Origin: Streptomyces klenkii
Lineage (GTDB): Bacteria; Actinomycetota; Actinomycetes; Streptomycetales; Streptomycetaceae
NCBI RefSeq assembly: GCF_003626645.1
Contig: NZ_RBAM01000002.1
Coordinates: 124,001 to 188,000 of the forward strand
Direction of reading: 5' to 3'
Length of the DNA stretch: 64,000 nucleotides
Shown one piece after another: positions 15,530 through 24,467 of the stretch (position 1 is its first letter; every line of letters begins with the position of its first letter). The position numbers and the translations under genes are program-made. The notes beneath the pieces were generated by a model. That model was given only the letters and a program-made list of their open reading frames with translations, was not told where the DNA came from and did no database searches.

Positions 15530-17605
15530 CTACTTCCGGAACCCGATGTCCTGATACCGAGGCGACCCCAACCCGAACGCTCCCGCGTTGACCACCGTCT
15601 TCCTCGCCGCCACCAGCTGCGGGCGCTGGTACAGGGGGATCGAGCCGGCCAGGGACCAGATGCGGGCGTCCGCGCGGCCCGCCAGGTCGCGGGAGGCTTC
15701 CGTGTCGAGTTCCGTGGACGCCTGGTCGAAGAGCTGGTCGATGCGGTCCGTGCCGACGCGCGTGTAGTTCTGCTCCACCACCAGGGAGCCGTCCGCCGCC
15801 GGCTGGGGCTTGGCGTAGACGGGGCGGGCGTCGGTGGAGGGGTACGGGGTGGCGGGCCAGGAGTAGAGGGCCAGGTCGTAGCTGCCGGCGGCGACGTGGT
15901 CCTTGAAGAAGCCGGCGTCGCCGACCTTGGTCACTTCGGTGCCGATGCCGACCGCGTCCAGGCGGCGGGCGATGCGGTCGGCCACGGACCGCAGGGAGTC
16001 CGCGCCCGCGCTCACCGGCACCACGAAGCGGAGGGTGAGCTTCTTGCCGTTCTTCATGCGGACCGGGGCGGCCGCCGCGCGGCCTCCGTCGGCGGCCGGC
16101 TTGCCGTCGGGACCCGTGCCGTCGTCGAGGCTGTCGTCCGCGGCGTACTCCGTTTCATCATCGTCGGAGATACCGGAGACGCCCGTGACGCCAGCGACAC
16201 TGGCGGCTCCCGATTCATCCGCCTCCGCCGACCCCCCCGACGGCACCGGCCCCGGCCCCGCCTCCGGCCCGGGCCGCAGCCCCCGCACCCGCCCCGTACC
16301 CGCTCGGCCATCCGCCGCCCCGGCCCCCGCCCCCGCCGCCGTCTTCCGCCCGTCGCCCTCCGCGCGCTTCCAGCCCGCCTCGGCGAGGAGGGCCTGCGCG
16401 GCCTTGGGGTCGGGGCCGCCGAGGGCGTCGCTGTTGTCCTCGTAGCCGTCCTGGCCGGAAAGGAAGAGGTGGCTGCCGAGCGGGTCCACGGGCAGGCCCA
16501 GCGGGCCGAGGACGGACTTGGCGATGGCGCGGCGGTCGATGGCCCGTGCGATGGCCCGGCGGACGCGTTCGTCGGCGAGGGGGCCGCTCGCGCCGTTGAG
16601 GGCGAGCTGGGTGTACGCGGGTTCCAGGGACTTGCGGACGACGATGCCCCGCAGCGCGGCCGGGCGGACGGGCGCGGAGGCCGGCGGCTTGTCGCCCTTG
16701 TCCTGCTTCGCGGGCTTGCCCGCGGCGGCGATGCGGCCGGCGTCGGCGGCGCCCACGTCGGCGAGGTCGAGTTTGCCGGCCGCCAGGGCCGCGGCCCGCT
16801 CGGTGCGGGGCAGGGCCCGGAGCACGAGCCGGTCGAGCTTGGCGGGCTCGCCCCACCACTTGGGGGCGCGGGCGAGCGTGAGCGTGCCCTCGTCGTCGTC
16901 GCGGGCGGCGACGCGGAAGGGGCCCGCGGAGAGCTTGAGGTCCTTGCGGGCGCTGTCGTTGAAGTCGTCCGCGCTGCCGGTGACGGCCTGGGGGTAGAGG
17001 GGGGTGAAGAGGGCGGGCCAGTCGGCGCAGCTGCGCGCGAAGGTGACCTTGACCTCGTGTTCGTCGGCGCCGCGCTCGACGCGGTCGATCCGGTCGTAGC
17101 CGGTGTTGTGGGCGGCCCAGTAGCCGCTGTCCTTGCCGCGCAGGGCCTTCCACTGGGCCTCGAAGTCGGCGGCGGTCAGGGCCTTGCCGTCGCTCCAGAC
17201 GGCCTTGGGGTTGAGCTTGTAGACGACGACCTGGTGGGGCTCGCGCTGGACGACCTCGGCGGAGCGCAGGTAGTCGGGGTTGCGCTGCGGGCGGCCGCGC
17301 CCGTCGGTGGTGAACAGGGCGGGCAGGACGGCCCCGGCGACCCGCTGCGTGGTGGGGTCGGCGTCCGTCTGGAAGGTGTTGAGGGTGCTGGGCAGGGCGT
17401 CGACGGCCCAGGTGAGGGTGCCGCCGTCGCGGATCCCGGCGCGCGGGGCGGCGCCGATGTCCTGCGGGGTGACGGTGCCGGTGCCGTCGCGCTGGTCGCC
17501 GCAGCCGCCGAGGAGAGGCAGCGGGAGCAGGAGCCCGGCGGCCAGCAGGGCGGCGCGGCGGCGCGTACGGGACCGCGTGGGCCGCGGGGGAGTGAGAGGG
17601 GCCAT
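15530..17605 (-). CDS. Orphan lipoprotein, peptide-type ABC substrate-binding protein
   Basis: A 691-residue family-5 solute-binding protein, starting at ATG 17605 behind GGAGGT. A lipobox LLGG-Cys35 predicts anchoring to the outer face of the membrane. SBP_bac_5 features are DGGTLTWAVDALPSTLN, NPKAVWSDGKALTAADFEAQWKA and RVRRAIARAIDRRAIA. About residues 422-512 form an Ala/Gly/Pro/Asp-rich insertion absent from normal family members, encoded at about 16068-16340. Permease and ATPase genes are not adjacent, so it must use an importer encoded elsewhere or act as a sensor. Confidence 0.88.
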   Translation of the reverse strand: MAPLTPPRPTRSRTRRRAALLAAGLLLPLPLLGGCGDQRDGTGTVTPQDIGAAPRAGIRDGGTLTWAVDALPSTLNTFQTDADPTTQRVAGAVLPALFTTDGRGRPQRNPDYLRSAEVVQREPHQVVVYKLNPKAVWSDGKALTAADFEAQWKALRGKDSGYWAAHNTGYDRIDRVERGADEHEVKVTFARSCADWPALFTPLYPQAVTGSADDFNDSARKDLKLSAGPFRVAARDDDEGTLTLARAPKWWGEPAKLDRLVLRALPRTERAAALAAGKLDLADVGAADAGRIAAAGKPAKQDKGDKPPASAPVRPAALRGIVVRKSLEPAYTQLALNGASGPLADERVRRAIARAIDRRAIAKSVLGPLGLPVDPLGSHLFLSGQDGYEDNSDALGGPDPKAAQALLAEAGWKRAEGDGRKTAAGAGAGAADGRAGTGRVRGLRPGPEAGPGPVPSGGSAEADESGAASVAGVTGVSGISDDDETEYAADDSLDDGTGPDGKPAADGGRAAAAPVRMKNGKKLTLRFVVPVSAGADSLRSVADRIARRLDAVGIGTEVTKVGDAGFFKDHVAAGSYDLALYSWPATPYPSTDARPVYAKPQPAADGSLVVEQNYTRVGTDRIDQLFDQASTELDTEASRDLAGRADARIWSLAGSIPLYQRPQLVAARKTVVNAGAFGLGSPRYQDIGFRK

Positions 17606-17951
17606 GGTGCTACCTCCGACGGACTCACCGGACTCGTACGGCGTAATGCGCCGCTGATCGCATCTACTGCTCACCACTGAATGCGACAGTCGGTCCGGCT
17701 GCCCGTCGACACGCGCCGCCCGGGTGTACGCCACCCGCGTGGACGAACGATTCTGCGGCCCTCCGGCGGGCGGGGCGATCGCCGTGCCGCTCATGAACGA
17801 ACGTTTCTGCGGACTCCCGGCGCGCGCCGCACCCGTTCCGGCGAAGGCGCGATCGCTATCTTCCCCCGGAGGGGTGTGACGCGCGACACTCTCAGTCGCA
17901 TCACCGTCGCCACCCGCAACTGCCGACTGCGGAAGTGAGGGTCAGCCAGAC
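17606..17951. other. Intergenic region with a short direct repeat
   Basis: This 346-bp divergent region has an imperfect 24-bp direct repeat (17745-17768 and 17799-17822; common core TTCTGCGG preceded by GAACG) spaced 54 bp apart. No gene was recognised. Confidence 0.5.
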
Positions 17952-18236
17952 ATGTCCCTGCAAGACGAAGTGACCGCGGTCCAGCGCTGCCTGGACGATC
18001 TCGGCCGGGCGCTCGCACGGCTGGAGAAGCACCTGGGCAGCCAGGACCTCGAGCTGCGCCGGGTGCGGACGGACGCCGCCCACCTGCGCGAGAGCGTCAC
18101 CCTCCTGCGCGAGGTCCACCCCGCGGGGCAGCCCCGCCCCGAGACCGTGCCGGTCCCCGACACCCCCTACGACGCGTCCCTGTGGAAGGACGTGGACGAC
18201 GAGGGCCTCGGCGCGCGGGACCGGCACGCGCCCTGA
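17952..18236 (+). CDS. Small coiled-coil protein of unknown function
   Basis: A 94-residue hydrophilic protein. Residues 1-55 (DEVTAVQRCLDDLGRALARL, then ELRRVRTDAAHLRESVTLL) have strong heptad character and should be helical. The tail is Pro/Asp-rich and probably disordered. No ribosome site stands out. It lies 66 bp ahead of sdhC and may be co-transcribed. I do not recognise the family. Confidence 0.7.
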   Translation: MSLQDEVTAVQRCLDDLGRALARLEKHLGSQDLELRRVRTDAAHLRESVTLLREVHPAGQPRPETVPVPDTPYDASLWKDVDDEGLGARDRHAP

Positions 18237-18302
18237 CGGAGCCGGGCAGCGCAGCGCAGCAGCAGTCCGACCCGCCCCTTCCGCTCCTCCCCGGAGTCCC
18301 TC

Positions 18303-19145
18303 TTGGCCACTGGTACCGACCCCCGATCCGCGACCGCCGCCGGGGTCCCCGCCCAGGGCGGGGTCCACCACCCCTCCCGGGCCACGATCCCCGCCCGCCA
18401 CCTGCGCGCCGACCGCTGGTGGCTCGCCCCCGCGGTCACCGCCGCCGGGCTGTTCGCCTTCATCGTCTACTCCACCTGGCGGGCCTTCGCCAACGACGAC
18501 TACTACGCGGCGCCCTACGTCTCCCCGTTCTACTCGCCCTGCATCGCGCAGAACTGCGTCCCGATGAAGGGCGGCGCCGACTGGCACGTCTTCGGCGCCT
18601 GGTGGGGCCTCTCGCCCGCCCTGCTGATCCTGATCTTCCCGCTGGGCTTCCGGCTGACCTGCTACTACTACCGCAAGGCGTACTACCGCGGCTTCTGGGC
18701 CTCGCCCCCGGCCTGCGCCGTCGCCGAGCCGCACGCGAAGTACACCGGTGAGACGCGCTTCCCGCTGATCCTCCAGAACGTCCACCGCTACTTCTTCTAC
18801 TTCGCGGTGATCGTCGCCGGCATCCTCACGTACGACACGGCGCTCGGCTTCCGCAACGCCCGCGGCGAGTGGGGCCACATGGGCCTCGGCACCCTCGTGT
18901 TCCTCGCGAACATCGCCCTGATCTGGGCGTACACCCTCTCCTGCCACTCGTGCCGGCACATCGTCGGCGGCCGGATCCGCACCTTCTCCAAGCACCCCGT
19001 GCGCTACCGCATGTGGGGCTGGGTCAGTGCGCTCAACGCCCGCCACATGCAGCTCGCCTGGGCCTCGCTGATCAGCGTGGCGGTCGCCGACTTCTACGTC
19101 TATCTGGTGGCGAGCGGCGTGTTCGACGACCCGCGGTTCTTCTAG
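18303..19145 (+). CDS. sdhC: Succinate dehydrogenase cytochrome b-type membrane subunit (Sdh1 type)
   Basis: A 280-residue membrane anchor with five hydrophobic helices (about residues 43-60, 99-118, 159-179, 195-213 and 256-272) and several helix-embedded histidines (NVHRYF, SCHSCRHIVGG, NARHMQLAW) suited to haem b. Its length and character match the SdhC of mycobacterial Sdh1 rather than the short SdhC/SdhD pair of the classical enzyme. The start is TTG 18303 with GGAG 6 nt upstream. It heads the sdhCAB operon, feeding electrons from succinate to menaquinone. Confidence 0.88.
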   Translation: MATGTDPRSATAAGVPAQGGVHHPSRATIPARHLRADRWWLAPAVTAAGLFAFIVYSTWRAFANDDYYAAPYVSPFYSPCIAQNCVPMKGGADWHVFGAWWGLSPALLILIFPLGFRLTCYYYRKAYYRGFWASPPACAVAEPHAKYTGETRFPLILQNVHRYFFYFAVIVAGILTYDTALGFRNARGEWGHMGLGTLVFLANIALIWAYTLSCHSCRHIVGGRIRTFSKHPVRYRMWGWVSALNARHMQLAWASLISVAVADFYVYLVASGVFDDPRFF

Positions 19146-19196
19146 CCGGCCCGTTCCACCCCACGCCTTCACGCTCAAAAGGAGAGGTGCTTTCTG

Positions 19197-21188
19197 ATGT
19201 CGCGTACGGCCCGAGAAGCCTGGGACGTGGTCGTGGTCGGTGCCGGCGGCGCCGGGCTGCGTGCCGCCATCGAGGCCCGCGAGCGGGGCATGCGCTGTGC
19301 GGTGATCTGCAAGTCGCTCTTCGGCAAGGCCCACACCGTGATGGCGGAGGGCGGCATCGCCGCGAGCATGGGCAACGTCAACGAGGGCGACAACTGGCAG
19401 GTCCACTTCCGCGACACCATGCGCGGCGGCAAGTTCCTCAACCAGTGGCGGATGGCCGAGCTGCACGCCCGCGAGGCCCCCGACCGCGTCTGGGAGCTGG
19501 AGACCTGGGGCGCCGTCTTCGACCGCACCCGGGACGGCAGGATCTCGCAGCGCAACTTCGGCGGCCACGAGTACCCGCGGCTGGCGCACGTCGGCGACCG
19601 TACGGGCCTGGAGCTGATCCGCACGCTCCAGCAGAAGATCGTCTCGCTCCAGCAGGAGGACCACCGCGAGACCGGCGACTACGAGTCCCGGCTCAAGGTC
19701 TTCCAGGAGTGCACGGTCACCCGCCTCCTCAAGGACGGTGACCGCGTCGCGGGCGTCTTCGGCTACGCGCGCGAGTCCGGCCGCTTCTTCGCCATCGAGG
19801 CGCCCTCGGTGGTCCTGGCCACCGGCGGGATCGGCAAGTCCTTCAAGGTGACGTCGAACTCCTGGGAGTACACCGGCGACGGGCACGCCCTCGCGCTGCT
19901 CGCCGGGGCGTCGCTGATCAACATGGAGTTCGTGCAGTTCCACCCGACGGGCATGGTCTGGCCGCCGTCCGTCAAGGGCATCCTCGTCACCGAGTCCGTC
20001 CGCGGCGACGGCGGCGTGCTGCGCAACAGCGACGGCAAGCGGTTCATGTTCGACTACGTCCCGGACGTCTTCAAGGAGAAGTACGCCGAGTCCGAGGCCG
20101 AGGGCGACCGCTGGTACCAGGACCCGGACAACAACCGCCGCCCGCCCGAGCTGCTCCCGCGCGACGAGGTGGCGCGCGCCATCAACTCCGAGGTCAAGGC
20201 GGGCCGCGGCTCCCCGCACGGGGGCGTCTTCCTCGACGTCTCCACCCGCCTGCCCGCCGAGGACATCAAGCGCAAACTGCCGTCGATGCACCACCAGTTC
20301 AAGGAGCTGGCGGACGTCGACATCACGGCCGAGCCGATGGAGGTCGGCCCCACCTGCCACTACGTGATGGGCGGCGTCGACGTCGACCCGGACACGGCCG
20401 CGGCGGTGGGCGTGCCCGGGCTGTTCGCCGCGGGCGAGGTCGCGGGTGGCATGCACGGCTCGAACCGGCTGGGCGGCAACTCCCTCTCCGACCTGCTCGT
20501 CTTCGGCCGACGGGCCGGGCTGTACGCGGCCGAGCACGCCTCCTCCTTCCCCGGCGCGGGCCGGCCCGTCGTCTCGGAGGCGGACCTGGAGGCGGCGGAG
20601 GCGGAGGCGCTGCGGCCGTTCGGGGTGGAGGACGAAGCCGCCGCGGCGGCGGGGGAGCGCCGCGCCGGGGAGCCGGGCGAGACCCCGGCCGGCGACGCGG
20701 CCGGCACCCCGGCCGAGAATCCGTACGCCCTGCACCAGGAGCTCCAGCAGGCCATGAACGACCTGGTCGGCATCATCCGCAAGGGCCCGGAGATGGAGGA
20801 GGCGCTGCGCCGGCTGACCGAGCTGCGGGCCCGCTCCCGGCGGGCCGGGGTGGAGGGCCACCGGCAGTTCAACCCCGGCTGGCACCTGGCGCTCGACCTG
20901 CGGAACATGCTGCTGGTCAGCGAGTGCGTGGCCCGGGCGGCGCTGGAGCGCACCGAGAGCCGCGGCGGCCACACCCGCGACGACCACCCGGCGATGGACC
21001 GGCGCTGGCGCCGGCTGAACCTCGTGTGCCGGCTGAACGGGGACAGCACGGAGCCGGGCGCGGACCCGCTGCTGGGCCGGGTGCGCCTGGAGCGGCGCGA
21101 GATGCCGCCGATCCGTGACGACCTGCTCGCGCTCTTCGACAAGGAGGAGCTGGTGAAGTACCTGACGGACGAGGAGCTGACCTCTTGA
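19197..21188 (+). CDS. sdhA: Succinate dehydrogenase/fumarate reductase flavoprotein subunit
   Basis: A 663-residue FAD-containing catalytic subunit. The dinucleotide fold VVVGAGGAGLRAAIEA is at residues 12-27. The FAD-attachment region AHTVMAEGG follows, then the substrate-site motifs FHPTG, SVRGDGG and MHGSNRLGGNSLSD. A low-complexity Ala/Gly/Glu insertion occupies about residues 465-510, before the helical C-terminal domain. ATG 19197 is preceded by AAAGGAGAGG. The stop overlaps the sdhB start by 4 bp, indicating translational coupling. Part of the actinobacterial Sdh1-type complex. Confidence 0.95.
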   Translation: MSRTAREAWDVVVVGAGGAGLRAAIEARERGMRCAVICKSLFGKAHTVMAEGGIAASMGNVNEGDNWQVHFRDTMRGGKFLNQWRMAELHAREAPDRVWELETWGAVFDRTRDGRISQRNFGGHEYPRLAHVGDRTGLELIRTLQQKIVSLQQEDHRETGDYESRLKVFQECTVTRLLKDGDRVAGVFGYARESGRFFAIEAPSVVLATGGIGKSFKVTSNSWEYTGDGHALALLAGASLINMEFVQFHPTGMVWPPSVKGILVTESVRGDGGVLRNSDGKRFMFDYVPDVFKEKYAESEAEGDRWYQDPDNNRRPPELLPRDEVARAINSEVKAGRGSPHGGVFLDVSTRLPAEDIKRKLPSMHHQFKELADVDITAEPMEVGPTCHYVMGGVDVDPDTAAAVGVPGLFAAGEVAGGMHGSNRLGGNSLSDLLVFGRRAGLYAAEHASSFPGAGRPVVSEADLEAAEAEALRPFGVEDEAAAAAGERRAGEPGETPAGDAAGTPAENPYALHQELQQAMNDLVGIIRKGPEMEEALRRLTELRARSRRAGVEGHRQFNPGWHLALDLRNMLLVSECVARAALERTESRGGHTRDDHPAMDRRWRRLNLVCRLNGDSTEPGADPLLGRVRLERREMPPIRDDLLALFDKEELVKYLTDEELTS

Positions 21189-21949
21189 GCTACGAGGCCC
21201 ACTTCAAGGTGTGGCGGGGCGACGCGGACGGCGGTTCCCTCGTCGACTACACCGTGACCGTCAACGAGGGCGAGGTCGTCCTCGACATCATCCACCGGCT
21301 CCAGGCCACCGAGGCCGCCGATCTCGCCGTGCGCTGGAACTGCAAGGCGGGCAAGTGCGGCTCGTGCAGCGCGGAGATCAACGGCCGGCCACGCCTGATG
21401 TGCATGACGCGGATGTCGCTGCTCGACCCGGCCGAGCCGGTCGTGGTCACCCCGATGCGGGCGTTCCCGGTGGTGCGGGACCTGGTGACGGACGTGTCCT
21501 TCAACTACGCCAAGGCGCGCGAGGTCCCCTCCTTCGTCCCGCCGGCCGGGGTCGGGCCCGGGGAGTACCGGATGCAGCAGGAGGACGTGGGGCGCTCCCA
21601 GGAGTTCCGCAAGTGCATCGAGTGCTTCCTGTGCCAGGACACGTGCCACGTGGTGCGGGACCACGAGGAGAACAAGCCGGTCTTCGCCGGGCCCCGCTTC
21701 CTGATGCGCGTGGCCGAGCTGGACATGCACCCGCTGGACGGGGCCGCCGAGGCGGGCATCGACCGCAAGCGGGCCGCGCAGGAGGAGCACGGGCTCGGCT
21801 ACTGCAACATCACCAAGTGCTGCACGGAGGTCTGCCCGGAGCACATCAAGATCACCGACAATGCGCTGATCCCGCTGAAGGAGCGGGCCGTGGACCGGAA
21901 ATACGATCCGCTGGTCTGGCTCGGGAGCAGGATCCGCCGCCGGGCGTGA
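21185..21949 (+). CDS. sdhB: Succinate dehydrogenase iron-sulfur subunit
   Basis: A 254-residue electron-transfer subunit. The 2Fe-2S cysteines are in NCKAGKCGSCSAEING and the later MCM. The C-terminal ferredoxin half has CIECFLCQDTC and CNITKCCTEVCP. The start is TTG 21185, overlapping the sdhA stop (TTGA). Together with sdhC and sdhA it forms the membrane-bound succinate:menaquinone oxidoreductase. The terminal basic RIRRR is typical for the group. Confidence 0.95.
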   Translation: MSYEAHFKVWRGDADGGSLVDYTVTVNEGEVVLDIIHRLQATEAADLAVRWNCKAGKCGSCSAEINGRPRLMCMTRMSLLDPAEPVVVTPMRAFPVVRDLVTDVSFNYAKAREVPSFVPPAGVGPGEYRMQQEDVGRSQEFRKCIECFLCQDTCHVVRDHEENKPVFAGPRFLMRVAELDMHPLDGAAEAGIDRKRAAQEEHGLGYCNITKCCTEVCPEHIKITDNALIPLKERAVDRKYDPLVWLGSRIRRRA

Positions 21950-22043
21950 GCGGGGCGCGAGGCGCGAGACGGCGCACCACGGGGCATGGACACGCTCCGT
22001 GTCGAGTCCTTTGCTCCCAGTAGCGGAACGGGCATTGCCGCCA

Positions 22044-22049
22044 TACGCT
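22044..22049 (+). promoter_or_regulatory. -10 element of a probable leaderless promoter (TPM gene)
   Basis: TACGCT ends 7 nt before the GTG at 22057 and no ribosome site is present. Confidence 0.4.
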
Positions 22050-22056
22050 CACAAGT

Positions 22057-24030
22057 GTGACGCGGCTTTCGAGGCGGTACGGGACGGGGGTGCCGGGCTG
22101 GGCCATCGCCGGCGCCCCCTTCGCGCTGTGCGCCCTGCTGCTGCCGCTGCTCACGCTCTTCCCCGCGCCCTCCTCGCGCGCGGACACCCCCCTCGACCTG
22201 GACGCGGGCGGCCGCATCACCGACACCGTCGGCGCGCTCGGCCAGCGGCGCGGGCAGGTGACCACCGCGATCGAGCGCCTGCGCACCACCCACCGGGTGC
22301 AGCTGTACGTCACCTACGTACGGGACTTCTCCGGCCGCTCCGGGCGCGGCTGGGCCGACGCCACCGCCGACCGCAACGGCCTCGGCGAGCACGACGTCCT
22401 GCTCGCCATCGCCACCCACGGCCGGCAGTACGCCGTCTCCGCCGACAAGCGCTCCGGCTTCCGCGCCGACCAGCTCAAGGCCGTCGCCGCCACCGCGATC
22501 GCGCCCGCCGTCGCCCAGCACGACTGGGCCGGGGCGGCCATCGGCGCCGCCGACGGCTACAGCGCCGTGCTCCAGGGGCAGCCCGTGCGGCCGCCCGCGA
22601 TCACCCCGGGCAGCCCCGACCCCGGCGGCGAGGGGCTCGTCCCCGGGCACCGCCGGGTGTGGGCGCCCGTCGCCATGGGCGGCGGGCTCTGCCTCCTCGG
22701 GCTCTACCTGTGCGCCCGGCGCGCCTCCCGCCGGCGGCGCGCCGCGCAGGCGCCGGAGTGCGGGCCCGCCACGGCCGGCCCGCCCGGGCTCGCCCGCATG
22801 GCCCGGCCGCTGACGCCGCTGCCCGAGCTCGAAGCGGAGGCCTGCCGGGCCCTCGTCGAGACGGACGACGCCGTCCGCACCAGTGCCGAAGAACTCCACT
22901 TCGCCGCAGCCCAGTTGGGCGACGAGGCGGCCCGGCCGTTCGCCGAGGCCGTCGCGTACGCCCAAGGGGAGCTCGCCGACGCGTTCCGGCTGCGCCAGGC
23001 CCTCGACGACGCGCCCTACGAGGACGAGGAGATCCGCCGCCGCACGCTGGACGAGATCTGCTCCCACTGCACCAGCGCCAACCGGCGCCTCGACGCCGAG
23101 TCCGAGTCCTTCGACGTGCTGCGCGGCCTGCGGGCCAACGCGGCGGGGCTCCTCGCCCGGGCCGAGGCCGCGGCCGAGGACCTCGCCCCGCGCGTCGGCA
23201 CCGCGGAGGGCGCGCTGGGTGTTCTCGCGGGGCACTGCACCGCGACCGCCCTCGCCGCCGTGGCCCGCCACCCCGCCGAGGCCCGCGACCGGCTGTCCTT
23301 CGCGACGGCCGCCCTCGCCGAGGCCCGCCGGGCGCTCGCGGCCGGGGACGGCGACGGCGCCGCGATCTCGCTGCGCGCGGGCGAGGCCGCCCTGTCCCAG
23401 GCCCGGGTCCTGACCCTCGCCGCCCTGCGCCGCGCCCACGAGCTCACCGGCGCCACCGCGCGGCTGCCCGTCGCCCTCGCGGACGCGGAGGCGCGGGCCC
23501 CGCGCGGCAGCCCCCAGGCGCGGGCCCTCGCCTGCGCCCGCCGGGAGGTCGAGAGCGGGCGGTACGACCCGCGGGCCGTCCTGCGGCACGTGGAGGAGAC
23601 GGCCGCCGCGCTGGACGCCGGCCCGGGCGCCGGCCACGAGGACCGGGCCCGGGCGCGGACGGAGCGGGCGCTGCGGCGGGTGCGGGGGGAGGTGGCCGCG
23701 GCGCGGGACTTCGTCACGACCCACCGGGGCGCCGTCGGGTGCCGGGCCCGCACCCGGCTCGCCGAGGCCGAGCGGCACCTGAGTCTCGCCCGCACCGCTC
23801 GTGACCTGCGCACCGTGCGCTCCGAGACGGGCCACGCGGACTCCCTGGCCCGGCAGGCCCGCGCCCTCGCCGAGCACGACGTCGGCTCGTACGGCACCCG
23901 CTACGAACCGGGCACCCCGCCCCCCACCCGCGCCCTGGGCGGCGCGCTCCTCGGCGGCATCATCCTGGCCGGGCTCCTGCCGGCGACGTTCGGCGGCGGC
24001 GCGACCCGCGGCCGCCTGGCTGCCGGCTGA
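22057..24030 (+). CDS. TPM-domain membrane protein with long helical region
   Basis: A 657-residue membrane protein. A hydrophobic N-terminal anchor (about 14-37) is followed by an extracytoplasmic TPM/Psb32-like domain (about 45-180: TDTVGALGQRRGQVTTAIER, HDVLLAIATHGRQYAVSAD). A second membrane helix follows (about 207-228, then RRASRRRR). A long Ala/Glu/Arg-rich helical cytoplasmic region (about 250-610) and a Gly-rich hydrophobic tail (about 622-645) complete it. TPM domains occur in proteins for membrane-protein or photosystem maintenance and in a phosphatase-like fold; the function here is unknown. Confidence 0.85.
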   Translation: MTRLSRRYGTGVPGWAIAGAPFALCALLLPLLTLFPAPSSRADTPLDLDAGGRITDTVGALGQRRGQVTTAIERLRTTHRVQLYVTYVRDFSGRSGRGWADATADRNGLGEHDVLLAIATHGRQYAVSADKRSGFRADQLKAVAATAIAPAVAQHDWAGAAIGAADGYSAVLQGQPVRPPAITPGSPDPGGEGLVPGHRRVWAPVAMGGGLCLLGLYLCARRASRRRRAAQAPECGPATAGPPGLARMARPLTPLPELEAEACRALVETDDAVRTSAEELHFAAAQLGDEAARPFAEAVAYAQGELADAFRLRQALDDAPYEDEEIRRRTLDEICSHCTSANRRLDAESESFDVLRGLRANAAGLLARAEAAAEDLAPRVGTAEGALGVLAGHCTATALAAVARHPAEARDRLSFATAALAEARRALAAGDGDGAAISLRAGEAALSQARVLTLAALRRAHELTGATARLPVALADAEARAPRGSPQARALACARREVESGRYDPRAVLRHVEETAAALDAGPGAGHEDRARARTERALRRVRGEVAAARDFVTTHRGAVGCRARTRLAEAERHLSLARTARDLRTVRSETGHADSLARQARALAEHDVGSYGTRYEPGTPPPTRALGGALLGGIILAGLLPATFGGGATRGRLAAG

Positions 24031-24467
24031 GCACGTACGGGTTCCCGTTCCGGGGCATTCCGCCGGACCCTCGCCGCGGGGGGTGCGCGCCATGGCGGCG
24101 GGATCATTCCGGCTGTGCCGGACGCTGCGGATGCCACGGACGGCCGTCCGGCACCGCCGGATTCCCCGGTGGGGGTTCCTCGCCGTTGCGGCGGGGGTGT
24201 TTCGGCTGCGCCGAGCGGAGGGGGCTCGGTGGCCGGTGCCCGGCGGTGCCCGGCTCCCGGAGGGTCCCCGCGGGGCCGGAGGAGGTCGTTCCGGCATCCT
24301 CCCGGACCAAGGAAATCCCAGGTCAGAGGCCCCGCCCCGGGCCTGCGGGAGCCGAAGTCGGCTCGGGCCCGTACCATGGAAGTGGCCGCGGCGTGATTCT
24401 GCCCGGCGGGCGCGCGTGCCGGACCGTACGCGCCGCCATCCACGATTCCGGGAGAAGCGCCGCAAGT
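24031..24467 (+). other. Gene-free leader region of typA with a repeat-element end
   Basis: A 437-bp gap. At 24057-24076 it carries ATTCCGCCGGACCCTCGCCG, identical to the end of the palindromic element at 56473, and the likeness continues loosely to about 24105 (CATGGCGGCGGGA). The rest is a mosaic of short G/C-rich words. A GTACCAT at about 24370 could be part of the typA promoter. No gene was recognised. Confidence 0.55.

Noticed and set aside
17901..20987. Minus-strand open frame of about 1000 codons
   Set aside because: Antisense shadow of sdhC and sdhA; low-complexity translation without motifs.
24186..24467. N-terminal extension of TypA
   Set aside because: No TypA carries it, its composition is that of intergenic repeats, and ATG 24468 has a suitable ribosome site.
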